A stretch of 64,000 nucleotides of DNA from positions 310,001 through 374,000 of the forward strand of contig NZ_PEBD01000008.1 of the NCBI RefSeq assembly GCF_002735905.1. The letters run 5' to 3'. The notes under the pieces are model-generated. The model saw only the letters and a program-made list of their open reading frames with translations. It ran no database searches and was not told the DNA's origin. Numbering within the stretch: position 1 is the first letter of the stretch; every line of letters begins with the position of its first letter. Made by a program: the position numbers and the translations under genes. Below are positions 36,245 to 45,271 of the stretch, in pieces. Origin of the DNA: Williamsia muralis (lineage in GTDB: Bacteria > Actinomycetota > Actinomycetes > Mycobacteriales > Mycobacteriaceae).

Positions 36245-36286
36245 TCACGCCGTCAGGTTGCCGACCATTCGAGAGGCCTCTTGCCT

Positions 36287-36848
36287 GTGAGGACAGAAAC
36301 TCCGGTCGATCCCCATATTCCGATCATCGATGCACATCACCGCCTCTATGACCACCCCAGTGCACTCGTCGAACGGGTCATGCGTCGACCACGCTTCTTC
36401 ATCGAGGACTACGTCGACCGTGTATCCGAGGGCCACAATGTAGTGGCATCCGTTGTGGTGGCGTCGCAATCGATGTACCGCGCGGACGGCCCCGACCACC
36501 TTCGAGTTGTCGGCGATCGCGTTGTGCGACAACGTCACCGTCAAGATGGGCGGACTCGCTCCCTCATGTCTGGGTCCGCCACCTTCTCTGCAGATCCGCC
36601 CGCGAGTTCCGCAACCCTTGCCGAGGAGTGCAGGCCATACTGGAGCGAACGGTCGAACTTTTCGGGGCGGACCGCACCATGTGCGAGGAACTCTCCCACT
36701 GACGCATCCTGTCCCTCGCACATGTGTGCAACGCGTATCAACGTTTGACAGCTCAGGTTCCGAGTCCGACCGGCCAGCGATCTTCGCAGGAACCGTGGCA
36801 CGCGTGTACGGGTTGAGCGAGCCGATTCCGGCTGTTGCGCTTCGCTGA
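36287..36848 (+). pseudogene. Amidohydrolase remnant with internal deletion and frameshifts
   Basis: The N-terminus in one frame reads IPIIDAHHRLYDHPS, RRPRFFIEDYVDRV and GHNVVASVVVASQSMYRADGP, as in the amidohydrolase-2 (TIM-barrel) family. The next recognisable pieces are from the C-terminal part and in other frames: ALCDNVTVKMGGLA, then LERTVELFGADRTMCEE, then LAHVCNAYQRLTA after a stop codon, then FAGTVARVYGL. About half of the expected ~330 residues are missing from the middle. It follows the bicupin by 42 nt and was probably part of the same catabolic unit. Confidence 0.8.
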
Positions 36849-36863
36849 GATCGTTGACTTCGA

Positions 36864-37079
36864 CTACGAACGCATATCGCTGCTTGGCTGATCATCTGAC
36901 TGCTCGCGAGACATCGGCCTGACGTTTTGGATGGCGGTGACCACAGCCGCCGCAATGAGCCAGACAAAAACTCGGTTGCCAGTGTCGCGGGCGGAAAGGT
37001 CGCCGCTGCCGAGTAGCCCGGCAAGCCCTGCGACGATGAGGAAGAACCATGGCGCAAAGGTCGAGCGATACGTGGGCAT
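36864..37079 (-). CDS. Small membrane protein, hypothetical
   Basis: 71 aa with two hydrophobic segments (WFFLIVAGLAGLLGSG and VFVWLIAAAVVTAI) and a polar tail. No family recognised. It lies in a slightly AT-richer stretch at the edge of the catabolic island and is divergent from another membrane protein. Coding is plausible but not certain. Confidence 0.4.
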   Translation of the reverse strand: MPTYRSTFAPWFFLIVAGLAGLLGSGDLSARDTGNRVFVWLIAAAVVTAIQNVRPMSREQSDDQPSSDMRS

Positions 37080-37130
37080 CTCGCGATCTTGTCACTTAAG
37101 CGCACGCATTACATGTGCGACGATCACCGA

Positions 37131-37616
37131 ATGGGGAGCCAGGGGAATGCGGATCTACGTTCGCGGCAGACCTATCCCTCCTCAAGCCTCACCGAGAAGC
37201 GACAACTGTCCGCGAATTGGCTTCGCACGGTGTGGTTATCCGCGCTGTTGTCGGCAACCTTGGCCGGTGGTTACGTTGGCGCAGTCATTTCGACGACGAT
37301 CGTGGGCGCCATTGTCGGGGCGATCATGGCGGTGCCGGCTGGGGCGATCGGGGCCCTGATCATCGTTGGCACTGGCGCACTTTTTCTCAGAGCCGCCAGC
37401 GGCAGTGAGCGGAGGGCGTCAGGGGACAAACGGTTCCGAGTGGTGTTCAGTGCCTACGTCGGTACGGTCATCGGGCTGCTGCTCTTCATCGTCTCCTTTG
37501 TTCTGGCTGCTGGAGACGTGGCACAAGTGCCGTACGTCGGAATTGCCTGCGTCGCCGCCCTGGTCGCAGCGATGGGATTCTTATTTCCACCGACTGATCG
37601 AACAGCCGGTCTCTGA
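37131..37616 (+). CDS. Hypothetical membrane protein
   Basis: 161 aa from ATG 37131; the frame stays open upstream and the start is uncertain because no clear ribosome-binding site is seen. Four hydrophobic segments: TVWLSALLSATLAGGYVGAV, VGAIVGAIMAVPAGAIGALI, VVFSAYVGTVIGLLLFIV and VPYVGIACVAALVAAMGFLF. Rich in Gly and Ala. No family recognised. Confidence 0.5.
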   Translation: MGSQGNADLRSRQTYPSSSLTEKRQLSANWLRTVWLSALLSATLAGGYVGAVISTTIVGAIVGAIMAVPAGAIGALIIVGTGALFLRAASGSERRASGDKRFRVVFSAYVGTVIGLLLFIVSFVLAAGDVAQVPYVGIACVAALVAAMGFLFPPTDRTAGL

Positions 37617-37650
37617 CGACATCCGCACGCCACGCTCCACTTTTGAAGGG

Positions 37651-38631
37651 TCAGCCTTCTAGGACATCTCGTATCTGTAGGGAGCCGAAGTCGACGGTGT
37701 GGCCGCCGCCCTTGTTGCGGGCGACGTACATTGCGGTGTCTGCGGAGCTGACAATCTCCTCTGGGCTGCGTTCGTCGTCTGGCGATATGTGGGTGATTCC
37801 CACACTGGCCCGCAATCGGACAGCAGTCTCCTCCACGATCACCGGTTCAGTCAACGCCAGGTGGATGGAATCAGAGATGTCGTCTACGAAGTCCTGATCG
37901 ACCTCTTGGAGAACTGCGATGAACTCCGCCCCAACGACCCTGCCCAGCAGATGGGGGCGGGGAAGGCAGTCGCGTAGGCGTTGAGCGGTCTCGGCGAGGG
38001 CCTCGTCGCCGCGTAGGTGGCCCAACGAGGCGTTCAGTTCTCTCAGCTTGTCGAAATTGATGACCATCACAACGTTGCTGCGGGCGACATCCTCGGGCGG
38101 ACGCTGGAGCAGCGAGGCGAGGTGCTCAAGGACGGCGGGCAACCTGGGAAGTCCGGTCAGCTGGTCGTTCACGTCGCCGGCGAACAAACGTTTCCGTGAG
38201 AGATGAAGTTCCGTGATGTCGCGGAACGACAACAACACCGAGCATTCGGGATCGTCCGGCCGTAGGTTAGCTCGGGACATTTCGAGCCACACCTTCTGGC
38301 CGTTGAGGTTCTCGAAAAAGACTGTCGCAGTATCGATTCTGTCGACATGACCAGCTTGACTATTTGAAACAGTCTGCGCCTCAACGAGTTCGCCCTGGGA
38401 GTCGTGGAACGATATCCCGAACCCGCCCGGAAAGGACATATCGTCGACCTGGCGTTCATCGAGTTCGAACAAGCTGCTTGCCACGTCATTGGCGAGTTGC
38501 AGGAGCCCATCCTGTGACAGAACAATCGCACCGATCGGCAGCGCATCGATGACGGCCTGAACGCCCTGCCGGTCCGCGTTGGTAGGCACGCTGCGCAGGC
38601 CGCCGCCTGGGCGGTTGTTTCGGGTCATCAT
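37651..38631 (-). CDS. PAS + degenerate GGDEF domain protein
   Basis: 326 aa. A PAS-like sensor (LPIGAIVLSQDGLLQLAND at about 30-48; SFRDITELHLSRKRL at its end) is followed by a GGDEF fold: DQLTGLPRLPAVLEHLA, the signature region LLGRVVGAEFIAVL and ADTAMYVARNKGGG. The signature is V-G-A-E-F instead of G-G-D-E-F, so the metal-binding Asp is gone and diguanylate cyclase activity is unlikely. It may act as a receptor or scaffold. Start chosen at the first of two ATGs (38631). Confidence 0.8.
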   Translation of the reverse strand: MMTRNNRPGGGLRSVPTNADRQGVQAVIDALPIGAIVLSQDGLLQLANDVASSLFELDERQVDDMSFPGGFGISFHDSQGELVEAQTVSNSQAGHVDRIDTATVFFENLNGQKVWLEMSRANLRPDDPECSVLLSFRDITELHLSRKRLFAGDVNDQLTGLPRLPAVLEHLASLLQRPPEDVARSNVVMVINFDKLRELNASLGHLRGDEALAETAQRLRDCLPRPHLLGRVVGAEFIAVLQEVDQDFVDDISDSIHLALTEPVIVEETAVRLRASVGITHISPDDERSPEEIVSSADTAMYVARNKGGGHTVDFGSLQIRDVLEG

Positions 38632-38724
38632 CGGCTCTTCTCGTTGACTCACCAAGTGAGCATGACGGTGGGTGTCGTGACCCCAACGTAGATGGGCGCA
38701 CGCCGATCCTTGCGCACCGGCCGA

Positions 38725-39972
38725 CTAATACTCCTCGAGCTGCGCACGTTTTTCGCGTTCCATCTCGCGAACGGCCTTACGACGAGTGCTCAAGATACCG
38801 ACGGTGGCGATCAGCCAGACAGCGTATTGCACCGTCCATGCCACCCGGAACGAGTCGAACGAGTAGCCGCCCATCGCCCCGATGATGATGCCCATCACCT
38901 GCATCACGATCAGCGACACCAAGAAGCCACCCATGTTGACCATGCCCTGTGCGGTTCCGAGGCTCCTACTGGGATTGAAGGTACGCGCGAAGTCGAAACC
39001 GACCACCGATCCCGGCCCGCCCACCGAGATCACCACCACGAGGATCACCAGTAGCCACGTGGGTGCCGGTGCCGGCAATGCCAGCACCACAGTCCAGATG
39101 GCCGCGTTGCTACCCATGATTCCCAGGACAAGCCACGAGCGTCGGGCCGGGAATCGACCGGTGAGCAACCCGATGATGATGCCGGCCCCGATGATCGACA
39201 CCACCGAAGCGCTGAGCAGTGCGCCCGCTGCACCCGCCGAGAGGTTCTGTCCCGTTGTCAGATACGGGATACCCCACATCAACGCGAAGACGGTGATGGA
39301 GAACTGAGTGCCCATATGGCTGAAGAACCCCAGCCTGGTTCCCGGGCGCGACCACACCGTCTTGATGCTGCGCAGCGTCTCCCTCACCGATACCGACTCG
39401 GTGGTGGCGTCGGTGCCGGTCGGCGCGTCGCGCACAAAAGCCAGGGCCAACACGGCGGTGAGAAGGCCGAGTGCGACAGCCGAGGAGTATGCGGCCGTCC
39501 AGCCCGGCCCGTTCAGTAGGGCAAGGAACGGGACCGCCGACAGCACCTGGCCGAGTTGGCCGAGGATGCCGGTCAACTGGGTCACCAGCGGTACCCGCTT
39601 GGGCGTGAACCACCGTGGCACCAGCCGCAGAACCGAGATGAAGGTGAAGGCGTCGCCCGCCCCGACCAATGCGCGGGCGATGATCGCTGCAGGAAGGGCT
39701 TCGGTGAGGGCCAGGGTCATCTGGCCGACGGCCATGATCAGCGCACCCGTCACGATCAACGCCCGGCTGCCGTATCGATCGAGTAGCAGACCGGCCGGGA
39801 TCTGCATGCTCGCGTAGACGATCACCTGCAACACCACAAAGGTGGAGAGCACACTAGGGCTCGCCGAGAACCGGTCGGCGGCGTCGAGGCCGGAGACGCC
39901 CAGAGTTGTCCGGTCCAGAACGGCGACGACGTACGCCAGCAGTCCCACCGACCAGACCACCCAGGCGCGCAC
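38725..39972 (-). CDS. MFS transporter
   Basis: 415 aa, GTG start, about 12 membrane segments. Signature pieces: VVAVLDRTTLGVSGLDAA near the start, IPAGLLLDRYGSRALI (loop 2-3), GAGDAFTFISVLRLVPRWF and GSVVGFDFARTFNPSRSLGTAQG. It resembles nitrate/anion or oxalate-type MFS proteins, but no substrate can be assigned. It ends in a charged tail (RRKAVREMEREKRAQLEEY). The 250 nt upstream hold the msrB promoter region and nothing else recognised. Confidence 0.8.
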   Translation of the reverse strand: MRAWVVWSVGLLAYVVAVLDRTTLGVSGLDAADRFSASPSVLSTFVVLQVIVYASMQIPAGLLLDRYGSRALIVTGALIMAVGQMTLALTEALPAAIIARALVGAGDAFTFISVLRLVPRWFTPKRVPLVTQLTGILGQLGQVLSAVPFLALLNGPGWTAAYSSAVALGLLTAVLALAFVRDAPTGTDATTESVSVRETLRSIKTVWSRPGTRLGFFSHMGTQFSITVFALMWGIPYLTTGQNLSAGAAGALLSASVVSIIGAGIIIGLLTGRFPARRSWLVLGIMGSNAAIWTVVLALPAPAPTWLLVILVVVISVGGPGSVVGFDFARTFNPSRSLGTAQGMVNMGGFLVSLIVMQVMGIIIGAMGGYSFDSFRVAWTVQYAVWLIATVGILSTRRKAVREMEREKRAQLEEY

Positions 39973-40224
39973 CCGTTCCTCCTTCGCTGTACTCGCTCAT
40001 CTGCGACCCGCCGGGGGCTCGCCGTCACTGCGACGCCCTCAGTCCACACCGGTCGCGTGCACACGAGCACTCTAGGGTGAGCAATCGCTAGCCTAGGTAA
40101 CAACCGAAGACCGCCGGTTCGCCACTGGCGTCGGAGGAACACCCGGGACACACTTGGTGTTGTCATACCCGAGTGACACCTCCGTCCCGCAGCCAGCGGA
40201 GACGAATCCCCCAAGGAGGACAAC

Positions 40225-40686
40225 GTGTCGCATGAATATCGCAAAGACCCCGACGCCGTCGCCCGGTTGAACCCGGCGCAGTTCGCCGTCACCCAGAAGT
40301 CGGCCACCGAGCCTGCCTTCCGGAACGAGTTCTGGGACAACCACGAGGCCGGCCTGTACGTCGACATCGTGTCCGGTGAGCCCCTGTTCACGTCGACGAA
40401 GAAGTTCGACAGCGGCTGCGGATGGCCCAGCTTCACCACGCCGATCGAACCGGCGAACGTGGTCGAGAAGACGGACAGCACCCACGGCATGGTCCGCACC
40501 GAAGTCCGGTCCACCCACGGCGACAGCCACCTGGGGCACGTCTTCAACGACGGGCCGATCGACGAGGGTGGTCTGCGTTACTGCATCAACTCGGCCGCAC
40601 TCCGCTTCATCCCGGTCGCCGAGATGGAAAGCGCCGGCTACGGCGAGTACCTGCATCTGTTCAACAGCAAGGAGGCCACACGATGA
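40225..40686 (+). CDS. msrB: Peptide methionine-(R)-S-oxide reductase MsrB
   Basis: 153 aa, GTG start with AAGGAGG upstream. [10 protein letters not shown] (61-70, resolving Cys65), [17 protein letters not shown] and the catalytic Cys120 in [12 protein letters not shown] are diagnostic. The two CxxC zinc pairs of many MsrBs are absent. It reduces the R epimer of methionine sulfoxide in proteins with thioredoxin. It overlaps msrA by 4 nt. Confidence 0.95.
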   Translation: MSHEYRKDPDAVARLNPAQFAVTQKSATEPAFRNEFWDNHEAGLYVDIVSGEPLFTSTKKFDSGCGWPSFTTPIEPANVVEKTDSTHGMVRTEVRSTHGDSHLGHVFNDGPIDEGGLRYCINSAALRFIPVAEMESAGYGEYLHLFNSKEATR

Positions 40687-41192
40687 CCGAAAAGGCGATA
40701 CTGGCGGGCGGATGTTTCTGGGGCGTCCAGGAACTGGTTCGTAGGCAGCCGGGCGTCATCTCGACTCGGGTCGGCTACACCGGCGGCGACGTACCCAACG
40801 CGACGTACCGCAACCACGGCACCCACGCAGAGGCCATCGAGATCGAGTTCGACCCCGAACAGACGAGCTACCGGGATCTTCTCGAGTTCTTCTTCCAGAT
40901 CCACGACCCGTCGACCAAGAACCGGCAGGGCAACGACATCGGGATGAGCTACCGCTCGGCGATCTTCTACACCGACGACGAGCAGAAGCGCGTCGCTCTC
41001 GACACCATCGCCGATGTCGACGCGTCGGGCCTGTGGCCAGGCAAGGTCGTCACCGAAGTGGTTCCTGCGGGACCGTTCTGGGAGGCCGAGCCCGAGCATC
41101 AGGACTACCTGCAGCGCATTCCGAACGGGTACACGTGCCACTTCGTGCGTCCGGGTTGGAAGTTGCCGCGGCGGGAGAACGCCAGCGCGTGA
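40683..41192 (+). CDS. msrA: Peptide methionine-(S)-S-oxide reductase MsrA
   Basis: 169 aa. The active-site motif GGCFWG holds catalytic Cys11; [29 protein letters not shown], read in parts, is family-typical. It reduces the S epimer of methionine sulfoxide. Translationally coupled to msrB (ATGA overlap), so the pair covers both epimers after oxidative damage. A strong terminator follows. Confidence 0.95.
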   Translation: MTEKAILAGGCFWGVQELVRRQPGVISTRVGYTGGDVPNATYRNHGTHAEAIEIEFDPEQTSYRDLLEFFFQIHDPSTKNRQGNDIGMSYRSAIFYTDDEQKRVALDTIADVDASGLWPGKVVTEVVPAGPFWEAEPEHQDYLQRIPNGYTCHFVRPGWKLPRRENASA

Positions 41193-41236
41193 TCACCGCG
41201 CCGGTGATCGCGGTCTGATCTTCGGCACATGACACA

Positions 41237-41269
41237 TCAGGGCGACGCGCACGATGCGCGTCGCCCTGA
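41237..41269. terminator. Strong hairpin terminator after msrA
   Basis: A perfect 15-bp stem (tcagggcgacgcgca at 41237-41251; complement at 41255-41269) with a 3-nt loop is followed by ttcgtgtt. It lies between msrA and the convergent DUF3068 gene and can serve both. Confidence 0.9.
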
Positions 41270-41288
41270 TTCGTGTTAAGACCCTTGC

Positions 41289-42503
41289 TTAGCCGGCGAG
41301 GTCCTGACGACCCGTTGGCCTGTCAGAACGACGGCGGAGCAGCAGCACGATGCCCGCGATCAGCGAGATGCCACCGATCGTTCCCACGATCGCCGGGATG
41401 ATGACACCACCCCACCGGAGCTGATCGACATAGCCAGAGGCTTTGTCCGACTGCCGGTCTTCGGTAGCCGAATCCCAGGCCATCGTCGCCTTGAACACGT
41501 CCATCCGGAAGTCGCGGACGGGCTGGGCAAGACCCGGATCTTCCCAACCCGGCGACTTGAAGTACTGGTGCTGCTCTTCGAGTCCGCGCAAGACGGTTCC
41601 CGTCTTCGGTTCCACCCACACATGCCGCGTGGCGGTCGCAAAACGGTCCATCACGATTTTCTCGTCGGCAGGCACACCTTCGATTCCCCACCAGCTCGCA
41701 GGCATCTCGAGTGATGTCCCAGGGGCGGGTTCGCCGCTGGGGGTCTCGAGCTGCACCTGATCGATCTCCGGCACCTCGCTCACGAACTCGTACGCGGTGA
41801 GCCCGTTGATCTTCGTCTCACCCACGAATTTGGCCGGGACGTCCTGGCGGGTGTTGACGTCGTAGTACGGGTACTCCGACTTCTCGACATCGAAGCCGAA
41901 CTTGTATTGGAAGCCCTCTCGCGGCGCCTCCACGAAGTTGCTCTCATCGTCGATGGTTCGAACACCGGCCGGCGCCTGCACAGTGTGCAGGCGGTGGATC
42001 TCGCCGTTCGGCTTACTCGTCTCGCGGTCGATGGAGACGACGTCGATGTTGCCGGTGAGTACACCGTCGGAACACGTGCGCGCGCTGTCGACAGCGGCAA
42101 CATTCGGCTCGACGATCTCGTCGCCGTCGCGGATGCGGTCGATCCGCACGGTCTGGCCGGACTGCACCGTCACCTGATCGCTGTCGGACGGTTCGATGAC
42201 CACGGTGCGGCGCTGCTGGGTGAGGTGCGCGTCGAACACCTCGGCACGTGGACCGGACACCGAACAGCGGTCGAAGACCTTTGCCGGCAGCTCGTCGTCA
42301 TCGGTGATTCCGGCCGGCTGTGACACCGCCACGGTGGTGATGTCGAGATCGAGGGGCACCACCTTGAGCTGGGGGACCAACCAGACCGGGACGGCAATGG
42401 CAGCGGTCACGGCCGCGACGCCGAAAAAGATCAGCGCGGGCGCCAGAAACCTGTTGATTGTGAGCTCCCTTCGGATGCCGATGTGGCTCGACAAGTATGG
42501 CAA
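41289..42503 (-). CDS. DUF3068 / PorA-like membrane-anchored protein
   Basis: 404 aa if started at TTG 42503. One N-terminal membrane anchor (LAPALIFFGVAAVTAAIAVPVWL), a large extracytoplasmic domain with repeated beta features (YYDVNTRQDVPAKFVGETKINGLTAYEF, in parts; VWVEPKTGTVLRGLEE) and a C-terminal membrane helix with a positive tail (IIPAIVGTIGGISLIAGIVLLLRRR) match DUF3068. Homologues in mycolata are cell-envelope proteins. The start is odd: AAGGGAG at 42462-42468 points to about 42455, where no ATG, GTG or TTG exists. Confidence 0.78.
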   Translation of the reverse strand: MPYLSSHIGIRRELTINRFLAPALIFFGVAAVTAAIAVPVWLVPQLKVVPLDLDITTVAVSQPAGITDDDELPAKVFDRCSVSGPRAEVFDAHLTQQRRTVVIEPSDSDQVTVQSGQTVRIDRIRDGDEIVEPNVAAVDSARTCSDGVLTGNIDVVSIDRETSKPNGEIHRLHTVQAPAGVRTIDDESNFVEAPREGFQYKFGFDVEKSEYPYYDVNTRQDVPAKFVGETKINGLTAYEFVSEVPEIDQVQLETPSGEPAPGTSLEMPASWWGIEGVPADEKIVMDRFATATRHVWVEPKTGTVLRGLEEQHQYFKSPGWEDPGLAQPVRDFRMDVFKATMAWDSATEDRQSDKASGYVDQLRWGGVIIPAIVGTIGGISLIAGIVLLLRRRSDRPTGRQDLAG

Positions 42504-42543
42504 GCGGACATGACGGGCCGACGCCGCACCTCATCGACGGCCA

Positions 42544-43962
42544 TCACAGCGGGTAGGTACCGAAGACTCCGGTGGGGTCGATCTGGTCTCGCAGCGCACG
42601 TAGTCGCGCGAGGTTCCCACCGAACGCGGCAGCGATCTCCGCTCCCGTCTCGGCGAAACCGGGACGGACTTCCACGCTGTAGACACCGGTGGTGTGCCCG
42701 GACAACGCGGCCAGCGTTTCGCCAGCCCAGGACAGACATGCTCGTTCGTCAGACGGATCCGACCAGATCGCGTTGAGCGGGATGTTCCATTCGGCTGATC
42801 GCCCCCAGAAAGCCGTGTCGGTATCACTGACATCGCCGAGGGCGCCACCGGTCTGCTGGAAATCGATTCGGCAGGCAGGTGTAGGTGCGGCAGCGATCTG
42901 AGATGCGAGCGCGTCCGCCACCGAGGCATCGAGCGTGGGGCCGGTGAACACGGCCTTGCCGAAGAACGAGCCCCTGGTGTCGGCGGGTTCGGGCAGCAAC
43001 AGCGGCGACGGTTCGTCACCCCCCGCGCCAGGTGGGGTGTATTCGGGCAGTCCCGAGAGGTAGCGGCCCGACATCTCCGAACGGTAGTGCACCTTTTTCG
43101 ACACATCCATGACAGCTCTTGCCGCCCTGCGTGACTCATCGATGTCGGCGGCGTCTTCACTCGCACATGTGGTGAACAGCAGCATCACCGGTTTACCCGG
43201 CGTCAGGTCGGTGTAGCCGAGCACCGCGCCCATCATCGTGTGCCGCGGTACCTCTGGTGCAACGCGGAAGTATGTGGCGAGCGCGTCGAGATCCACCACA
43301 CTCCGGTGCACCCACATCGGGCTCGTGCGATGCGTGTTCAGGGTGGCCGAGGTGACCACGCCGAACGGTGGCGCGCACCCCCGAACCGCCCACCACAGGT
43401 CTGCGTCGCGGCCGGTACTGCTGTCGGACAACTGCACGACCTCGCCGGAGGGCAGGACCAACTCCACTGCCGCGAGGTGGTCGAGCGTCAACCCGAGGCT
43501 GCGGGTGTAGTAGCCGACCCCACCGCGGGTGACCAACCCGAACCCGGCGTGCTGTGAGATTCCGACCGGGACGATGCGACCGGGGGCGAGGGCATCGAGC
43601 ATGGTGCCCACGCTTGCTCCCCCACCGACGGTGACCTTCTCGCCGTCTGCTCGCGCACCGTTCACATGAGCCGACAGATCGATCATGATCGACTGATCGG
43701 CTACGCAGTTCGAACTCAGTCCGCCGCCTCGCACGGTAACCGTGTTCCCCGACCGTTCGGCGATGGTGACGACCTCGCCCACCTCGCTCACGGAGGTCGG
43801 CTGCACCACGCACAGCGGGTGACGCCGGGCTGCATCGGGAAAGAAGATCCGTCCCAGCGCGTCGCGGTAACCGGCCGTTCCGGGTTCGTGCACCCGGCCT
43901 GGCAACGCCGCGCTCAGCTCGCGGATCGCATCGGTGTCCTGAGCCGCCACGGTGGCCCCCAT
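42544..43962 (-). CDS. FAD-linked oxidoreductase (BBE/vanillyl-alcohol-oxidase type)
   Basis: 472 aa from ATG 43962; the frame is open to 44028 and the exact start is uncertain. The FAD-binding PCMH domain shows VVQPTSVSEVGEVV, TVTVRGGGLSSNCVADQSIMID (in parts) and GGGASVGTMLDALAPG, then GGVGYYTRSLGLTLDHL. The C-terminus has the berberine-bridge-like ending ARLRALRDQIDPTGVFGTYPL. No second flavin attachment Cys is evident. Substrate unknown. Confidence 0.82.
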   Translation of the reverse strand: MGATVAAQDTDAIRELSAALPGRVHEPGTAGYRDALGRIFFPDAARRHPLCVVQPTSVSEVGEVVTIAERSGNTVTVRGGGLSSNCVADQSIMIDLSAHVNGARADGEKVTVGGGASVGTMLDALAPGRIVPVGISQHAGFGLVTRGGVGYYTRSLGLTLDHLAAVELVLPSGEVVQLSDSSTGRDADLWWAVRGCAPPFGVVTSATLNTHRTSPMWVHRSVVDLDALATYFRVAPEVPRHTMMGAVLGYTDLTPGKPVMLLFTTCASEDAADIDESRRAARAVMDVSKKVHYRSEMSGRYLSGLPEYTPPGAGGDEPSPLLLPEPADTRGSFFGKAVFTGPTLDASVADALASQIAAAPTPACRIDFQQTGGALGDVSDTDTAFWGRSAEWNIPLNAIWSDPSDERACLSWAGETLAALSGHTTGVYSVEVRPGFAETGAEIAAAFGGNLARLRALRDQIDPTGVFGTYPL

Positions 43963-44294
43963 TCCTGCTTTTTCGTACACGCGGTGCCGCACAGACCATC
44001 CGACGCGACCGAGTCTCTCAGACCACACGGGTACTCACAGCGGAACGCGCGACCGCGCGAGATCATGGCCTTGCAGCACCGGGCCGAATCTCATTCGGCG
44101 CCTTGTCAACCCGCTACAAAGATCGTGAGTGAAACTATCCATCTGCTGAGGGGTGTGCCCTTGGCGATCACTTTCTCCTGCAACCACCAGCGAACCACCG
44201 TCTTCACCTCACCGCGGGCCGCAGGGTGTGGTAAGCCTCTCGTATATCGCGCGGATGCGGACGTGATGGTCGGGTGGAAGCCAAGGGGTATCGA

Positions 44295-45215
44295 ATGGGT
44301 CACCTACGTCTGGGTGCCGCTCTGGCCGCAGCTGTTCCGGTAGTCATGTCGGCGTTTCTTGTACCTGTCCCGGCGTACGCCGCGCCCGCCGAGGAATCTT
44401 CGCTTCCTGGCGTCAACCAGTTCACCTCCTGCACACCGGCACCCGAACATCAACGACCCGTGGTGCTGGTCCACGGCAACGGGTCAGGGATGGCCGCCAC
44501 CTGGCGGACGTTGTCGAAGCGGCTCTCCGACTCCGGCTTCTGCGTGTTCGCACTCGACTACGGACGTCATCAGCCCGGCAGCGGTGAAAACCTCCTCGAC
44601 CTCGCCGGTGGAAGCGATATCGGGGAGTCTGCAGACGTGCTCGCCGCGTTCGTCAGCAAGGTGCGATCGGCGACGGCGGCCGACAAGGTCGATGTGGTCG
44701 CTCATTCGATGGGCGCACTCACTGCACGCCACTACCTCAAGTTCGTGGAGCGCAACACCATCCACACTGTGGTGAGCGTCGGCGGCACCAACCACGGATC
44801 GACCTTCGAATCGAACACGGACCTGCCCCTTGGATCCAACTCGGAGATACGCAGGCAGGCCGTCGCTGCCGGACTACCCGCAGACGAGGTGCTCGCCGCG
44901 GCCGTCGGTCCCGCGTACGCCCAGCAGATGGCCGGGTCGTCTTTCCTCACGCAGCTGAACGCCGGCGGCGACACCGTGCCCGGGGTTGATTACGTGGCCG
45001 TGGCAACACGTGGAGACGAGGTCGTCACCCCGCCGGAGTCGGCGTTCCTGACTGCCGGCCCCGGCGCCACGGTGCGCAATGTGTGGGTTCAGGACGGTTG
45101 CCCCGGATTGGCCGTCGACCACATGGGCCTGACCACCCACCCGCGCTCCTTGTGGCTGATCCACACCGCTCTAGACCCGGACCATGCCGACACGATGCCC
45201 GCACCCTGCCCCTGA
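44295..45215 (+). CDS. Exported lipase/esterase (alpha/beta hydrolase)
   Basis: 306 aa from ATG 44295, with AAGGGG upstream. Signal peptide LGAALAAAVPVVMSAFLVPVPAYA, then VVLVHGNGSGMAATW (oxyanion) and the nucleophile VAHSMGALTARHY. NHGSTF and the late DHMGLTTHP carry the likely acid/base region, as in class 2 lipases related to Bacillus LipA. It probably acts on acylglycerols outside the membrane. The mycolyltransferase gene follows after 56 nt. Confidence 0.85.
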   Translation: MGHLRLGAALAAAVPVVMSAFLVPVPAYAAPAEESSLPGVNQFTSCTPAPEHQRPVVLVHGNGSGMAATWRTLSKRLSDSGFCVFALDYGRHQPGSGENLLDLAGGSDIGESADVLAAFVSKVRSATAADKVDVVAHSMGALTARHYLKFVERNTIHTVVSVGGTNHGSTFESNTDLPLGSNSEIRRQAVAAGLPADEVLAAAVGPAYAQQMAGSSFLTQLNAGGDTVPGVDYVAVATRGDEVVTPPESAFLTAGPGATVRNVWVQDGCPGLAVDHMGLTTHPRSLWLIHTALDPDHADTMPAPCP

Positions 45216-45271
45216 ATCTATTGCTTGTCGACCCACCACATGTTCATGCTCGCGACGTCACTAGGGACACA

